A stretch of 64,000 bases of DNA from Brienomyrus brachyistius (Eukaryota > Chordata > Actinopteri > Osteoglossiformes > Mormyridae): contig NW_026042472.1 in assembly GCF_023856365.1 (NCBI RefSeq), positions 124,001 to 188,000 of the forward strand, given 5' to 3'. Position numbers and translations under genes: made by a program. Shown in pieces: positions 54,126-64,000 of this stretch (the first letter of the stretch is position 1; every line of letters starts with the position of its first letter). The notes under the pieces are model-generated. The model had not been told where the DNA came from. It worked only from the letters and a program-made list of their open reading frames with translations, and made no database searches.

Positions 54126-54483
54126 GGGGCGGCATGGTGGTGCAGTGGTTAGCACTGTCGCCTCACACCTCTGGGACCCGGGTTCGTGTCTCCGCCTGGG
54201 TCACATGTGTGTGGAGTTTGCATGTTCTCCCCATGTCGTTGTGGGGTTTCCTCTGGGTACTCCGGTTTCCCCCCACAGTCCAAAAAACATGCTGGGGCTA
54301 ATTGGAGTTGCTGAATTGCCCGTAGGTGTGTGTGTGTGAGTGGATGGTGTGTGAGTGTGCCCTGCGATGGGCTGGCCCCCCATCCTGGGTTGTTCCCTGC
54401 CTCGTGCCCATTGATTCTGGGATAGGCTCCGGACCCCCCGCGACCCAATAGGATAAGCGGTTTGGAAAATGGATGGATGGATA
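54126..54483 (+). mobile_element. tRNA-headed SINE (copy 2)
   Basis: Head GGGGCGGCATGGTGGTGCAG with a B-box-like GGGTTCGTGTC, conserved block GTTTGCATGTTCTCCCCATG, body and TGGATGGATGGATAA tail. Layout fits the widespread vertebrate V-SINE-type families; the exact family is not claimed. Confidence 0.75.
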
Positions 54484-54953
54484 ATTTCTATATGTGTGAT
54501 AGAATCAAAAAATATTTTGTTTTACATATAAATCTTCACAAGGTGTATTACACATGGTATTCCCCAGACACCGCCACCCCAACAGATGCTTTGTTTGTTA
54601 AGACAATAGCTCAGAAAGTGGTTGATCGATCTTTTGCAGCTTTTACCAAGGTTTGTACAAGCCAAAATTAAATTTTGAAACGGATCCCTGCCACACCCTG
54701 CCCTCCTGAACCTCCCGTTTCCTCCCTAGTGTGGTATAACGTGCCATGCCTGTTCCGCGTTTGTTTTACCTCTCCTTCCTGCCCTTGTGTTACTCATTTC
54801 AGGTGCCTCTAGTTTGCTCCCTGCTTAGCCTTGTATAAATGTGCTTCTCAGTCCTGCCTTTAATGTTGCTGCTGCTGTTTGCCTGTGTGTTCTTCCCTGC
54901 TTATGATTCCCCCGTGATCCAGTTGTGATCCAGTTGTCTTCATATCATGTATT
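54484..54953. other. Unassigned sequence, possibly part of an LTR on its right side
   Basis: 54,560-54,670 encodes a short exon-like frame (DTATPTDALFVKTIAQKVVD) of unknown origin. 54,690-54,950 is C/T-rich with GTATAAATGTGCTTCTCAG, as in fish LTRs. No firm assignment. Confidence 0.25.
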
Positions 54954-55684
54954 CACATTCCTCAGCTGAGAGTGAACAAAGTTCTGTGGAAAGTATCTGA
55001 CTACAGATAGACTTTCACCCAGTTCTCTGCGGGAGCTCTGATTACAGAGTGACTCCCCGACTACTTCTGAAGCCCTTCCTTAAGTATCCAGACCAGGTGA
55101 TGGCATGTTTCTGAAGACTGACTAATTTCGGTCAATGGTTAATTTTAGGGGCATTGCTGACCTTGGTTCTCAAGTCCCCAGCCAATCAGATCACTTTAGG
55201 GGGTGGTTGTAATTCCCTTGTTCTACCATGAGAGAATCTCTCTCAGTTTGGTGGGTTGAGCCGAAGTTTCTGTATTTCTCTTAGGAAAAGCTATACTGCC
55301 TTAAATCTGAGAGTATAATACTCCTCGTCTCATGCCTATTCAAACGAGACCAAACATGCGTGTATTTGTCCCTAACATCTATGTGTGCTGAGTTATCCTG
55401 TTTATAGTGGAAAAGGTGTCTGTGTCTGGAGGCTGACAGCTGTTGTTGCTGTGGATTGATTGTGGAACTCTGGTCACTCCGGGGGTGAAAGGTCTTGCTT
55501 TTTCTGTGCTGCTCCAGTTATTCCTATCCAGTCTCTCAGGAGCCGGCAGGCCTTTGCCTTCCTTAAAAGGGGTGGTTTGACGAGTTGAGTCCAGTCTTGC
55601 CTGGGCCAGCGGAGCTCTGAAATAGACTGATGCAGGCTGATCAGAGTTGGGGCCTGCAGGACCTATAAGTTTTATGTCCTTACA
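54954..55684 (-). mobile_element. Diverged single copy of the right part of array module C
   Basis: Matches 2871-3602 with many substitutions and small indels along its length and the same right boundary (TTTTATGTCCTTAC). An extra TATCCAGTCTC-type word is inserted near 55,530. It shows that module C derives from a dispersed repeat family. Confidence 0.85.
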
Positions 55685-55685
55685 G

Positions 55686-57026
55686 AATGTAAGTGGCATC
55701 ATACTAAACTAGTGGTGTTCGAACTAGCATGGAAAGAGGCTATGGGTAGCTACAAAAAGGCTCTTAGTGCCGCCAAATCATCTAGTATCTATCAGAACTA
55801 ATTGAAATAAACAAAAATAATCCTAGATTCCTATTTACTATGGTGTCCAAGCTGACTAATAACCAGACCACTGGTTATTTTCCAGTGACGACTTTATGAA
55901 ACTTTTTGACCAAAAATATGCTCAATTAAACAGAACATTTTGAATATTGAATATTGGTTAACCAGTCAGAACTGATGTACTTAATTTTATCTTCAAATTC
56001 ATCTACTTGTATGCTAGACCCTGTTCCATCAAAATTATTCAGCGATGCTCCCAGCATTGATTGAACCGCTACTAGCAATAGTTAAACTAAAACATATAAT
56101 CATATTACCCCAATTTTATCTTCACTGCACTGGCTGCCAGTTAGATTTCGTGTTGACTACAAAACACTGCTCTTAACCTATAAAGCTGTAAATGGTCTTG
56201 CACCGCAGTATGTGAGTGACCTCATTTGCGTTCCGAATCATACACTTAGATGACGAGATGGAGGTATTCTATCCGTACCCAGAATAAAGAACATTACCTT
56301 TGGGGGAAGAGCATTTGCTCATAAAGCACCACAGCTATGGAATAAACTTCCTATTAGTGTTCGGAACTCAGACACAATCTCTGCTTTTAAGTCAAGGCTT
56401 AAGATGTACCTCTTTCGCCAGTCTTTTGGATAGTTAAATCTTCTTTTCTAAGGTGAATGGGAAATCTGGAGGTTCATAGTTATTTGAGATTGAAGGGGAA
56501 AGGGGGGATTGGTGCTGTCGTCCTGCCACTCTCGCCGATCACTTAAGCTGTGGATGGGAGGTGGCTTGACGCCAAAACCTCTGTAAACCCTCATGCCTGT
56601 GCTTCCTTCCAGGTCACTCTTTTAGGCAGGCTGTCATAGTTGCTTTAGTCCTGCCGGTTAGGTGTAGGGCAATAACTCTTCTCCATCTTCTCTTTTTCGA
56701 GCTGATACCGAGCCGACTACACCGTGTGAACCCGCACCTGGACTCCTGGATATAACTACATGAAACCAACTGGGACTTTATAACTATATGAACTCTAATG
56801 AATGTCAATGTAAATGCAGTTTCATGCTCCTTGGTCGCCCAGAGGAGGATGGGGTCCCCTTCTGAGTCTAGGTTCCACTCAAGGTTTCTTCCTGCTAGAG
56901 GGAGTTTCCTTGCCACTGTCGCCTCAGGCTTGCTTGGTGGGGTTCTGGCCGGTTAAATGTAAAGTGCTTTGTGACAATGCATGTCGTTAAAAGCGCTATA
57001 TAAATAAAATTGAATTGAATTGAAGT
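55686..57026 (+). mobile_element. L2-type LINE, 3' part
   Basis: Frames with several stops read WHHTKLVVFELAWKEAMGSY (from 55,690), LHWLPVRFRVDYKTLLLTYK and AVNGLAPQYVSDLICVPNH (from 56,130), then APQLWNKLPISVRNSDTIS and AFKSRLKMYLFRQSFG before the stop at about 56,430. These are the regions around and after the polymerase domain in L2; the catalytic core is missing. The 3' region ends in TATAAATAAAATTGAATTGA. Confidence 0.8.
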
Positions 57027-58640
57027 GCTTCCTCAGATTCATTTTTAAATGTTCTCCAGCTAATTTCCACTATGGCCACGAGTTCTAGTATTTTAAATTA
57101 ATATTGAAATGGTCATTTGGCTGAACAGCATCCCGACCTGTTAGAATCTTATATATCTGGATCATGTCCCCCCATAGTCTCCTTTGCTTGAGGCTAAACA
57201 GATTCAGCTCAGCGAACCTCTCCTCATAAGACATTCCTCTAAGTGCAGGAATCATTCTAGTCATCCTACGTTGCACCTTTTCCAAGGCAGCAATGTCCTT
57301 CTGAAGGTATGGTGACCAAACCTGCACACAGTATTCTAGGTGGGATCTTACCAAGGAATTATATAATCGTAGCATCACTTCTCTTGACTTACATCTCTAG
57401 GTGTGTGGAGTTTAATCCAACATCCTTTTGCCTTTTTTTAATGCTTCCCCACACTGGCAAGAGTGGGACATGGAAGTATCAACATACACACCGAGATCTT
57501 TCTCGTAATCAGCTACCTTTATTTCAGTGGAACCCATAAAATATCTGTACTTTACTATATTTACTATATTTCTGCTCCCTGCATGGATTACCTTATATTT
57601 ATCTATGTTAAATTTCATCTGCCACGTATGAGCCCAGTCGCTAATTAAATCCAGATCCTGTTGTAGCCTCTCTGGACATGAGACATGATCTAACATCAAT
57701 CAGAAGATACCACACCAGCAGATAATGATTTCTGGAATAGTAAAGTTAAAGGTTGGCTAATAATACCCCTCATCTCTTTTAAAACTATAGATAAGATGCC
57801 ATCAGGGCCTTGCGATTTATTTATTTTGAGCTTAGCTAGGCTTTGTACCACATCAGCCTCAGTTATACATATATTGGTCATAGACATCGTTGTATTTGTA
57901 CTAAATGGTGGTAAGCTATTCTACTGTGAACAGCCATTGTAAAATAATCATTAAACTCATTTATATCAATTTCATTTTCAATTATAAGGCCCTTACTATC
58001 CTGCAAATGAGTGATTTTCAGCTTTTAGAGCTCTTTCGGAGTTAAAATATTGGAAGAAACTTTTAACGTCATCCTTATAACTGTTATTAACTAAACCTGT
58101 AGACTTAGATACTCCTGCTTTATTTTGAAATCATTAGTTAATTTCCATTTGTGGAAGAAAGCCCTTTTGCTCCTGACTTTATTCTTAATTTTCGTAGTAA
58201 ACCACCTGTGACATCGCGTGCTGGACGAACAGGCAGGAAGCGAGGAATCAAGGATCCGGGAAACGGAGAGTCGGGAATGAGGGTTTATTGATGAAAACAG
58301 GTACCAACAGCGAGAGATTTCAATGACAGGACTGGGGAAACAGACTTGAATGTGGACTAAATACACAGGACTACTCAAACTGACAGAAAACAGCTGGTTA
58401 CAATCGGGGCAGCACACATGGTTAATGAGGGGGCGTGGCACACACGAGGATCGTACAAGCAGGTCATGACACCAGCTTGGTTGCAGTTTCCTAGATTTAG
58501 TTTTTCTGGAAACGGGTATGAAGTTCTTTTGCACTTGCAACAATGTGCTTTTAAAAAATTCCCATGCCTCTTCCACAGTATTGCTATTTAACTCCATCCG
58601 ATTTACAGTTTCTAGTTTCAGTCTCATACCATTGAATTAC
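57027..58640 (-). mobile_element. CR1-like LINE, decayed, split by a solo LTR
   Basis: Minus strand, from the 5' side: linker VEEAWEFFKSTLLQVQKNFI (58,560-58,627), after the LTR NKVRSKRAFFHKWKLTND, then fingers ADVVQSLAKLKINKSQGPDG (about 57,800-57,860), then a jump to ERLQQDLDLISDWAHTWQMKF (57,600-57,660) and the C-terminal HLEYCVQVWSPYLQKDI block (57,085-57,378). The part with the catalytic YxDD motif is deleted at about 57,700-57,720. Frame breaks occur between all pieces. Confidence 0.7.
58207..58471 (-). mobile_element. Solo LTR inside the CR1 fragment
   Basis: 265 bases; read on the minus strand it starts TGTCATGACC, has an AATAAA (plus-strand TTTATT at 58,284-58,289) and ends ATGTCACA. 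Flanks CCACC and CCAGC are a possible five-base target duplication with one mismatch. It interrupts the LINE reading frame. Confidence 0.65.
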
Positions 58641-58649
58641 CCTTCCTAA

Positions 58650-59290
58650 CATTGTATACTTTTGTTTTGGACTTGGTTGAAGACTCAGGCAGCAGGAGTT
58701 GCCCCAACGTTGGTATGTCCTTATCCATAAGGGGGAGTAAACGTTCTGGTTTCCCGACCTTATAGATGAAGGAGTTGGGGGATGTTGCCAGTGACCTGCC
58801 GGATTCCAGGCAGAACAGGCCTCGCTATGCCACAGCCCTTCAGAGACTGGGCCTTCCGTGCAGAACCTCTGCATCCAAATTAGACCAGTTGTTTAACAAA
58901 ACCCTAAAATGGGGTTATTTTTGACATGGAACGGGACTTTGATTCAACAACCCATTACTTAGTTGCGGCAAGTACCCAATATCAAGTATAGCTGCAAAGA
59001 ATCTGCCAGAGATTTTCAGAGAAGTTCCCCAGATGCATGGACTGGACTAAGGTGCGTCAGATTAAACAGGAGCCTGGTAAATTCTGTGAGCCCCACGCCA
59101 AGTGACTGATGGAAACATACTCCAGCTACAGTGAGATGGACCCTCCAGCGGACCGAGAGTGGGATTCCCTCTGGGAGCGACAACTCGTGCAGTTGCTGGT
59201 GGATGAGCTGCAAACAGACATCAAGAAGGACTTCCAACCTCACAATCATTTACCAAACCACTTCAGGTAACTTGTAAAGATGTAGGTATT
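58650..59290 (+). pseudogene. LTR-retrotransposon gag-like remnant
   Basis: Broken frames include DLPDSRQNRPRYATALQRLG and, further on, WTKVRQIKQEPGKFCEPHAK, then WDSLWERQLVQLLVDELQTD. The spacing of Trp-x-Lys-Val and Gln-Glu words resembles retrotransposon capsid regions. Many stops. Confidence 0.3.
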
Positions 59291-59912
59291 GGAGTATTCA
59301 CACATTCATTTCCAGTGTCCACCTCCTGTCCGGTAAATTTGGCAGGACAAAATTTGAATAACCTATAGGCCAGACTCATGAATGCGGCTGAACGAGTAAA
59401 GGTAGAACAGGTGGCCAATCCTGTTATACAGTCCTAGTAGATTGAGAACCACCTGATTGCAACTGTAGTTGGAATCAAGGGCTGAGCAGCATGGTGGCCT
59501 GGGGGACAATTATGAAAACACAGACCCACTGATATCCTTAAAACCCACAATCAAAAGAGGAGTCAGGATGGCCAGTGACATGTGCTGGCTAAATGGGGAC
59601 AACAAAGAGAGAACAGAACAAGGCAGGGAGGGATTCTGACACAGGTGCCATGCTACTTTGTTTAAATATGCTGTAATGTTTTAGTGCAAGCCTTAGACAA
59701 TGGAATCTCTGAATGACGCCGCAGTCTGGCTCTTTCTGAAGGTCCTATACTGTAACCGTCCTGAGAAGTTGTTTGCATGCACTTGCTGCCTTGACACTTG
59801 TTGATGTGCGTGTGCCCTGCTCGAGCAGTAAAGGGGAGATCACATGCAGAGCTGATTTTCTGTAGTTCCTTAGAATAAAAATAGAATATTCTCTTCAAAT
59901 AGGAACACATGC
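59291..59912. other. Unassigned sequence
   Basis: No open frame with a motif; no repeat recognised. Confidence 0.3.
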
Positions 59913-60905
59913 TGCGTTTGATTATTTCACTCCAACTCGGACAAAAACGTCACGAAAAACATCACTTCCCATTAGAAACGCCTCTTTTATGACGTTAATG
60001 TCTGACAGAATCTTCTTGTCCGAGTTGCCCCTGTGACGTAATTTCAACATGGCGGCTTACACACTCAACATTAATTCTATTTTACAAATCCTTAAAAATG
60101 TTTATTTTGTTAAATTTATTATTATCCCATCCATCCATTTTCCAAACTGCTTATCCTACTGGGTCACGGGGGGTCCGGAGCCTATCCCGGAAGCAATGGG
60201 CACGAGGCTGGGAACAACCCAGGATGGGGGGCCAGCCCATCGCAGGGCACACTCACACACACCATGCACTCTCACATGCATTCCTACGGGCAATTTAGCA
60301 AGTCCAATTAGCCTCAGCATGTTTTTGGACTGTGGGGGGGAACCGGAGTACCCGGAGGAAACCCCACGACGACATGGGGAGAACATGCAAACTCCACACA
60401 CATGTGACCCAGGCGGAGATTTGAACCTGGGTCCCAGAGGTGTGAGGCAACAGTGCTAACCAGTGCACGACCATACCGCCCATTTATTATTATTATTATT
60501 TATAATTATTAGTAATTATTAATGTAATTGCACGTGTTCGATTTAGAGAATACCATATTGTGACCGTAAACAGTATCCTAACATGCAATATCAGATTTTT
60601 ACCAGACTTGTTAGTGTTTTTGGTTTGTTTGTAGTTTGTTTGCCTCTCGAAAAAAGAATATCGCTATGAATGTACTAAAATACTTTATAAAGCTTTTAAT
60701 GTGGTTTGACTAGTTCCTGTTTCTTGTTTATTTGTCTGAAATAATAATCTTACTCCATAACTGCTAAAATATAAAGCAACAACACAGCAGCGTATTCATG
60801 GAGGCAGCCATGTTTGTTCCGAGTTGTGCTAGCTTGAACGGGAGATTGTTGGATGTGATGTCACCCAATTTGGAATTTCCAAGTTCCGAGAGAAAAACGA
60901 ACGCA
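59913..60905. mobile_element. Possible MITE split by a SINE
   Basis: Ends TGCGTTTG (left) and CGAACGCA (right) are inverted, and both subterminal regions have CTCGGA- and AACATGGC-type words. No target duplication could be confirmed. Confidence 0.4.
60126..60481 (-). mobile_element. tRNA-headed SINE (copy 3)
   Basis: Minus strand; CCATCCATCC tail on the left, GTTTTTGGACTGTGGGGGGG block, and head ending at GGCGGTATGG with a B-box-like GGTTCAAATCT. Confidence 0.75.
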
Positions 60906-61513
60906 CCACAAGACTCTGGCTGGAAATTTCTACAATAGAGCCATTTAGTTATTTCTAGAAAAATATTTAGAGCCAATGACCTGATGTCATTGTAACACAG
61001 GTCACTGTCCGTGGTGCTGAATTCTCTACTTGATGGGCTGGTGCTGAATGAATATGACAGCTGGCCAACATGTCTGTGTGCTTCCACTGACTGGCACCCA
61101 GACATATAATGACTTTTAACAATGAGGAGGGAAACGTCCAGACAGGAAATTAGTCAACAGTAATTAGTAATCACATATAGTTCTCATTTATCATGATGTA
61201 AAATTCAAAAACCTTTTTTTTATTATTAAGGGATAAATGTAATTGAGTTTTAATGTATCCTTTCCGCTCTTAAAATCGCAAATTATTTCTGACTATTAAT
61301 CTGCACATTTTAATAATTTCATTAATATTACCTAATTGGTTTGTCTTTTTTATTAAATTTTAAAACTAGCTGTACAATTGTTGATGTTGTTGCTGTTCTG
61401 AATGTCATTGGCCTGTTGCCTTACGTCTGTCTAAACATGAGTGAGGGGATGGATGCACTATTCTATGGGGGCCTCTGTAGAGAATAAATGATCCTAATTT
61501 TATATTGAGAGAG
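60906..61513. other. Unassigned AT-rich sequence
   Basis: No gene or repeat recognised. Confidence 0.3.
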
Positions 61514-61632
61514 ATGGTTAATTCCTTTTTAATCCATACTGCGTTCAGAGCCCCTGTTCTGCCGTTGATCACTGCTGCATATCATCCCCAAACCAATGGC
61601 CTGGATGAGAAAACGAATGATGACATAAAATG
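61514..61632 (+). pseudogene. Integrase core fragment (Ty3/GIN1-like)
   Basis: The frame reads FRAPVLPLITAAYHPQTNGL then DEKTNDDIKW. AYHPQTNGxxE around the catalytic Glu is the hallmark of Ty3-type and GIN1-like integrases; here the Glu position reads DE. The rest of the core is missing. Confidence 0.6.
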
Positions 61633-61735
61633 GTAAGTCTGTTTTTGAGGTTGTTTTAGAACTGTGTGAGACAGGCTCTATTCTTTTAACATTACATCAG
61701 GAATTACTGATATTATTGACAATCAATCCCTTAAT

Positions 61736-61945
61736 ATACAGTATCTCACAAAAGTGAGTACACCCCACACATTTTTGTAAATATTTTATTATATCTTTTC
61801 AAGGGACAACGTTAAAGATATGAAACTCTGATAGAATGTAAAGTAATCAGTGTACAGCTTGTATAATGGTGTAAATTTGATGTCCCCTCAAAATAACTCA
61901 ACACACAGCCATTAATGTCTGAACTGCTGGCAACAAAAGTGAGAT
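61736..61945. mobile_element. Tc1/mariner-type end or MITE
   Basis: Starts ACAGTATCTCACAAAAGTGA followed by GTACACCCC, a terminus of a known teleost Tc1/mariner group. The right end is not clear (AACAAAAGTGAG at about 61,932). It lies between the two integrase fragments. Confidence 0.5.
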
Positions 61946-62296
61946 TAAAAATGATTTGTGGCAAGATCGGATCATGTGTGTTGAAGAGTTTCTTATGACT
62001 GACAAGTAGTTATTTAAAAACATATCTTGAAACAGCAAATTACATTGTTCTTAATGCTTTTAGAAAATGACTCTTTATAATGATCTGTGAATAATAATAA
62101 TTTGCTATGAATGTTTTTCCACTTCAGCTTTCCACAATTATTCTTCCCGATGAGAAAAGCTACGGCACGTTTTTTGATGAAAAAAATAAAGTAGTTGAGA
62201 CAATAAGCAACAACAGCTGAAAACATCTCCTAGTAACAGGAAAAACAGAAGCAGGCATGTGGTAAACGAATACAAAAGAGGTACCAAAACACAGTT

Positions 62297-62491
62297 TATC
62301 ATGTTGGAGATGAGGCGCTTCTGTTCAACATGAGGAAGCGGGGACGGAAAGGAGGAAGAACGGAACCGGATTTTACCGGACCTTATGTCATCCAGGCAAT
62401 ATGTGGCAAGCTGGTTACACTGTCTAATTCTGAAGGGGCAACTTTAAAGAACAAATACAATGTAAACCACATACAGAAGGAGCCAAACTGA
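62297..62491 (+). pseudogene. Integrase C-terminal fragment (GIN1/Ty3-like)
   Basis: An open 64-codon block starting YHVGDEALLFNMRKRGRKGG and ending in NKYNVNHIQ then a stop; the VGDxVLLFN and DFTGPYVI words mark the C-terminal SH3-like domain of GIN1-like and Ty3 integrases. Same orientation as the fragment at 61,514, so both probably come from one element. Confidence 0.6.
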
Positions 62492-63104
62492 TGTCCCAAG
62501 TCAGGAATCACACAAGGTGCCAGAAGAGTATAAGACCAGTAAACCTCCCTCTAGCGCAGAGCTTCTGACAATCGAGAAGGATGCTGACAGTTGAAAAAAA
62601 ACTCATGTCTGTGTGTTATGAAAGAATATCAATAAATGTTTCCGAAAGGGGATGACTCATTTGGTAATTATTTACGGCTTATGTTATGGCTGCCAATTTA
62701 CAGTCTTTACTGAAGTCTGACTTCTTTTGAGTCACCTTTAATATAGATTGGACACTCTCTATGCAATGTGCAATACTTACATAGATGGTAAATGTTTACC
62801 TGCTTGCACAGATGGATGATTAGGTAATTAGTGTAAGTGTGTGTGTGTGTTCAATCGCATGTATGTCCAAGGTCCATAGTAAATAATATACACTGATCAA
62901 GAGATGCCCGAAAGTGGATAAAAGAGGACATTAGTGGGTGTATCACTTAGTGTAACGCGTGCAGGAAAATGAGCAGGACTGCAAGCCATATAATGACCCT
63001 TGTCTAGCTCTTAATACAGTATGCATACAGTGATGTATCTACAATGGACAGCTACTATGAGCAGATAGCACAGTACAGGTGCTTATAAGATCTGTATGCT
63101 ATTT
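62492..63104. other. Unassigned sequence
   Basis: Contains a short (GT)n run near 62,833. No gene recognised. Confidence 0.3.
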
Positions 63105-63299
63105 CCATCCATCCATCCATTGTCCAAACCGCTTATCCTACTGGGTCGTGGGGGGTCTGGAGCCTATCCCGGAAGCAATGGGCACGAGGCAGGGAACAAC
63201 CCAGGATGGGGAGCCAGCCCATCACAGGGCACACTCACACACTATTCACTCATACATGCATACCTACGGGCAATTTAGTAACTCCAGTTAGCCTCAGCA
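63105..63299 (-). mobile_element. tRNA-headed SINE (copy 4), head missing
   Basis: Minus strand; tail and body only, stopping at GTTAGCCTCAGCAT where the tail of copy 5 begins. Confidence 0.7.
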
Positions 63300-63658
63300 T
63301 CCATCCATCCATCCATTGTCCAAACCGCTTATCCTACTGGGTCACAGGGGGTCCGGAGTCTATCCCGGAATCAATGGGCACGAGGCAGGGAAGAACCCAG
63401 GATGGGGGGCCAGCCCATCACAGCTCACACTCACACACCATTCACTCACACATGCACACCTACGGGCAATTCAGCAACTCCAATTAGCCTCAGCATGTTT
63501 TTGGACTGTGGGGGGAAACCGGAGTACCCGGAGGAAACCCCACGACGACACGGGGAGAACATGCAAACTCCACACCCATGTGACCCAGGCAGAGACTCGA
63601 ACCCGGGTCCCAGAGGTGTGAGGCAACAGTGCTAACCACTGCACCACCATGCCGCCCC
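63300..63658 (-). mobile_element. tRNA-headed SINE (copy 5), full length
   Basis: Minus strand; from the ATGG tail to the head GGGGCGGCATGGTGGTGCAG with B-box-like GGGTTCGAGTC. Close to copies 2 and 3. Confidence 0.8.
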
Positions 63659-64000
63659 CTGTATGCTATTTCATTCTATAAAAAGAAACTTACTGTACTG
63701 TACAATAAAGTATTTCACCACTGCTTCTTCCTCAGCTCCCACTGTTTGCTAGCACATGCATCTTTTGATTTCTTAGTGCAATCTGTGCTTTATTTTTTTT
63801 TTGTGAAATGTAAGTGCAGTATCTGTTTATTAAGTGCTGTGGTTTAATATGTACATTATTATTTCAGTACTGTGTATACTGTCCTTAATGTCTTGCCTCT
63901 CTCGTATAACTTGAGATACGCCCAAATTGACTTGCAACAAGTGGTCCTGGTTCCAAATGCGGAAGGCGATGGATACCTGTATTTTATATGCTGTAGTGTG
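63659..64000. other. Unassigned sequence to the window end
   Basis: A 72-codon plus-strand frame with no motif; AT-rich. Confidence 0.3.

Noticed and set aside
60049..60459. 136-codon plus-strand frame
   Set aside because: Lies in a SINE on the opposite strand; peptide words such as DPGGDLNLGPRG are standard SINE translations.

Overview
This is eukaryotic, repeat-dominated DNA, most probably from a ray-finned fish. The evidence is a four-exon chemerin-like (rarres2-like) gene with GT/AG introns, together with L2 and CR1 non-LTR fragments, Tc1/mariner and hAT elements with teleost-type termini, tRNA-headed SINEs with an ATGG tail, and Ty3/GIN1-like integrase pieces. No bacterial-style operons, CRISPR arrays or replication origins are visible. 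Most open reading frames are chance frames inside repeats.

1-26,107: a mosaic tandem array that runs off the left edge. It is built from a few interchangeable modules: a 70-base tRNA-Glu(UUC)-like sequence on the minus strand (31 copies), a roughly 75-base AT spacer, a roughly 700-base module B, a 186-base module D and a 1,583-base LTR-like module C (8 copies, some truncated). Copies are almost identical, but unit lengths differ (2,430 to 5,477 bases between equivalent points). This suggests recent amplification with unequal exchange and short-homology junctions. At 46.4-48.35 kb a second, indel-rich block shows the same modules. There the tRNA-like sequence lies inside a small element with inverted ends (47,482-47,862).

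26.1-31.98 kb: the array edge with an eroded tRNA-Leu, an internally deleted L2 element (5' region and ORF1 joined to the 3' end), an LTR-like stretch and CR1/LINE fragments. 32.06-34.24 kb: the chemerin-like gene, the only recognisable host gene, with an apparent one-base frameshift in exon 1. 34.3-37.04 kb: L2 tail, an N-terminal BED-finger fragment and a hAT-like remnant with an internal duplication.

37.04-44.06 kb: an AT-rich satellite of about 16 units of 220-270 bases in three variants. It is interrupted at its left side by a GC-rich proline-rich/LTR-like segment and by a composite Tc1 element that carries a piece of a hAT-like transposase gene. 48.35-51.42 kb: the apparent donor locus, a decayed hAT-like transposase gene followed by its other coding blocks, one intron of which holds a small hAT MITE with a perfect 8-base target duplication.

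51.4-64 kb: dispersed repeats, comprising MITEs, SINEs, a diverged copy of part of module C, L2 and CR1 fragments, a solo LTR, and gag-like and integrase remnants. All calls were made by eye without database searches. Family names rest on recognised motifs and are given with matching confidence.
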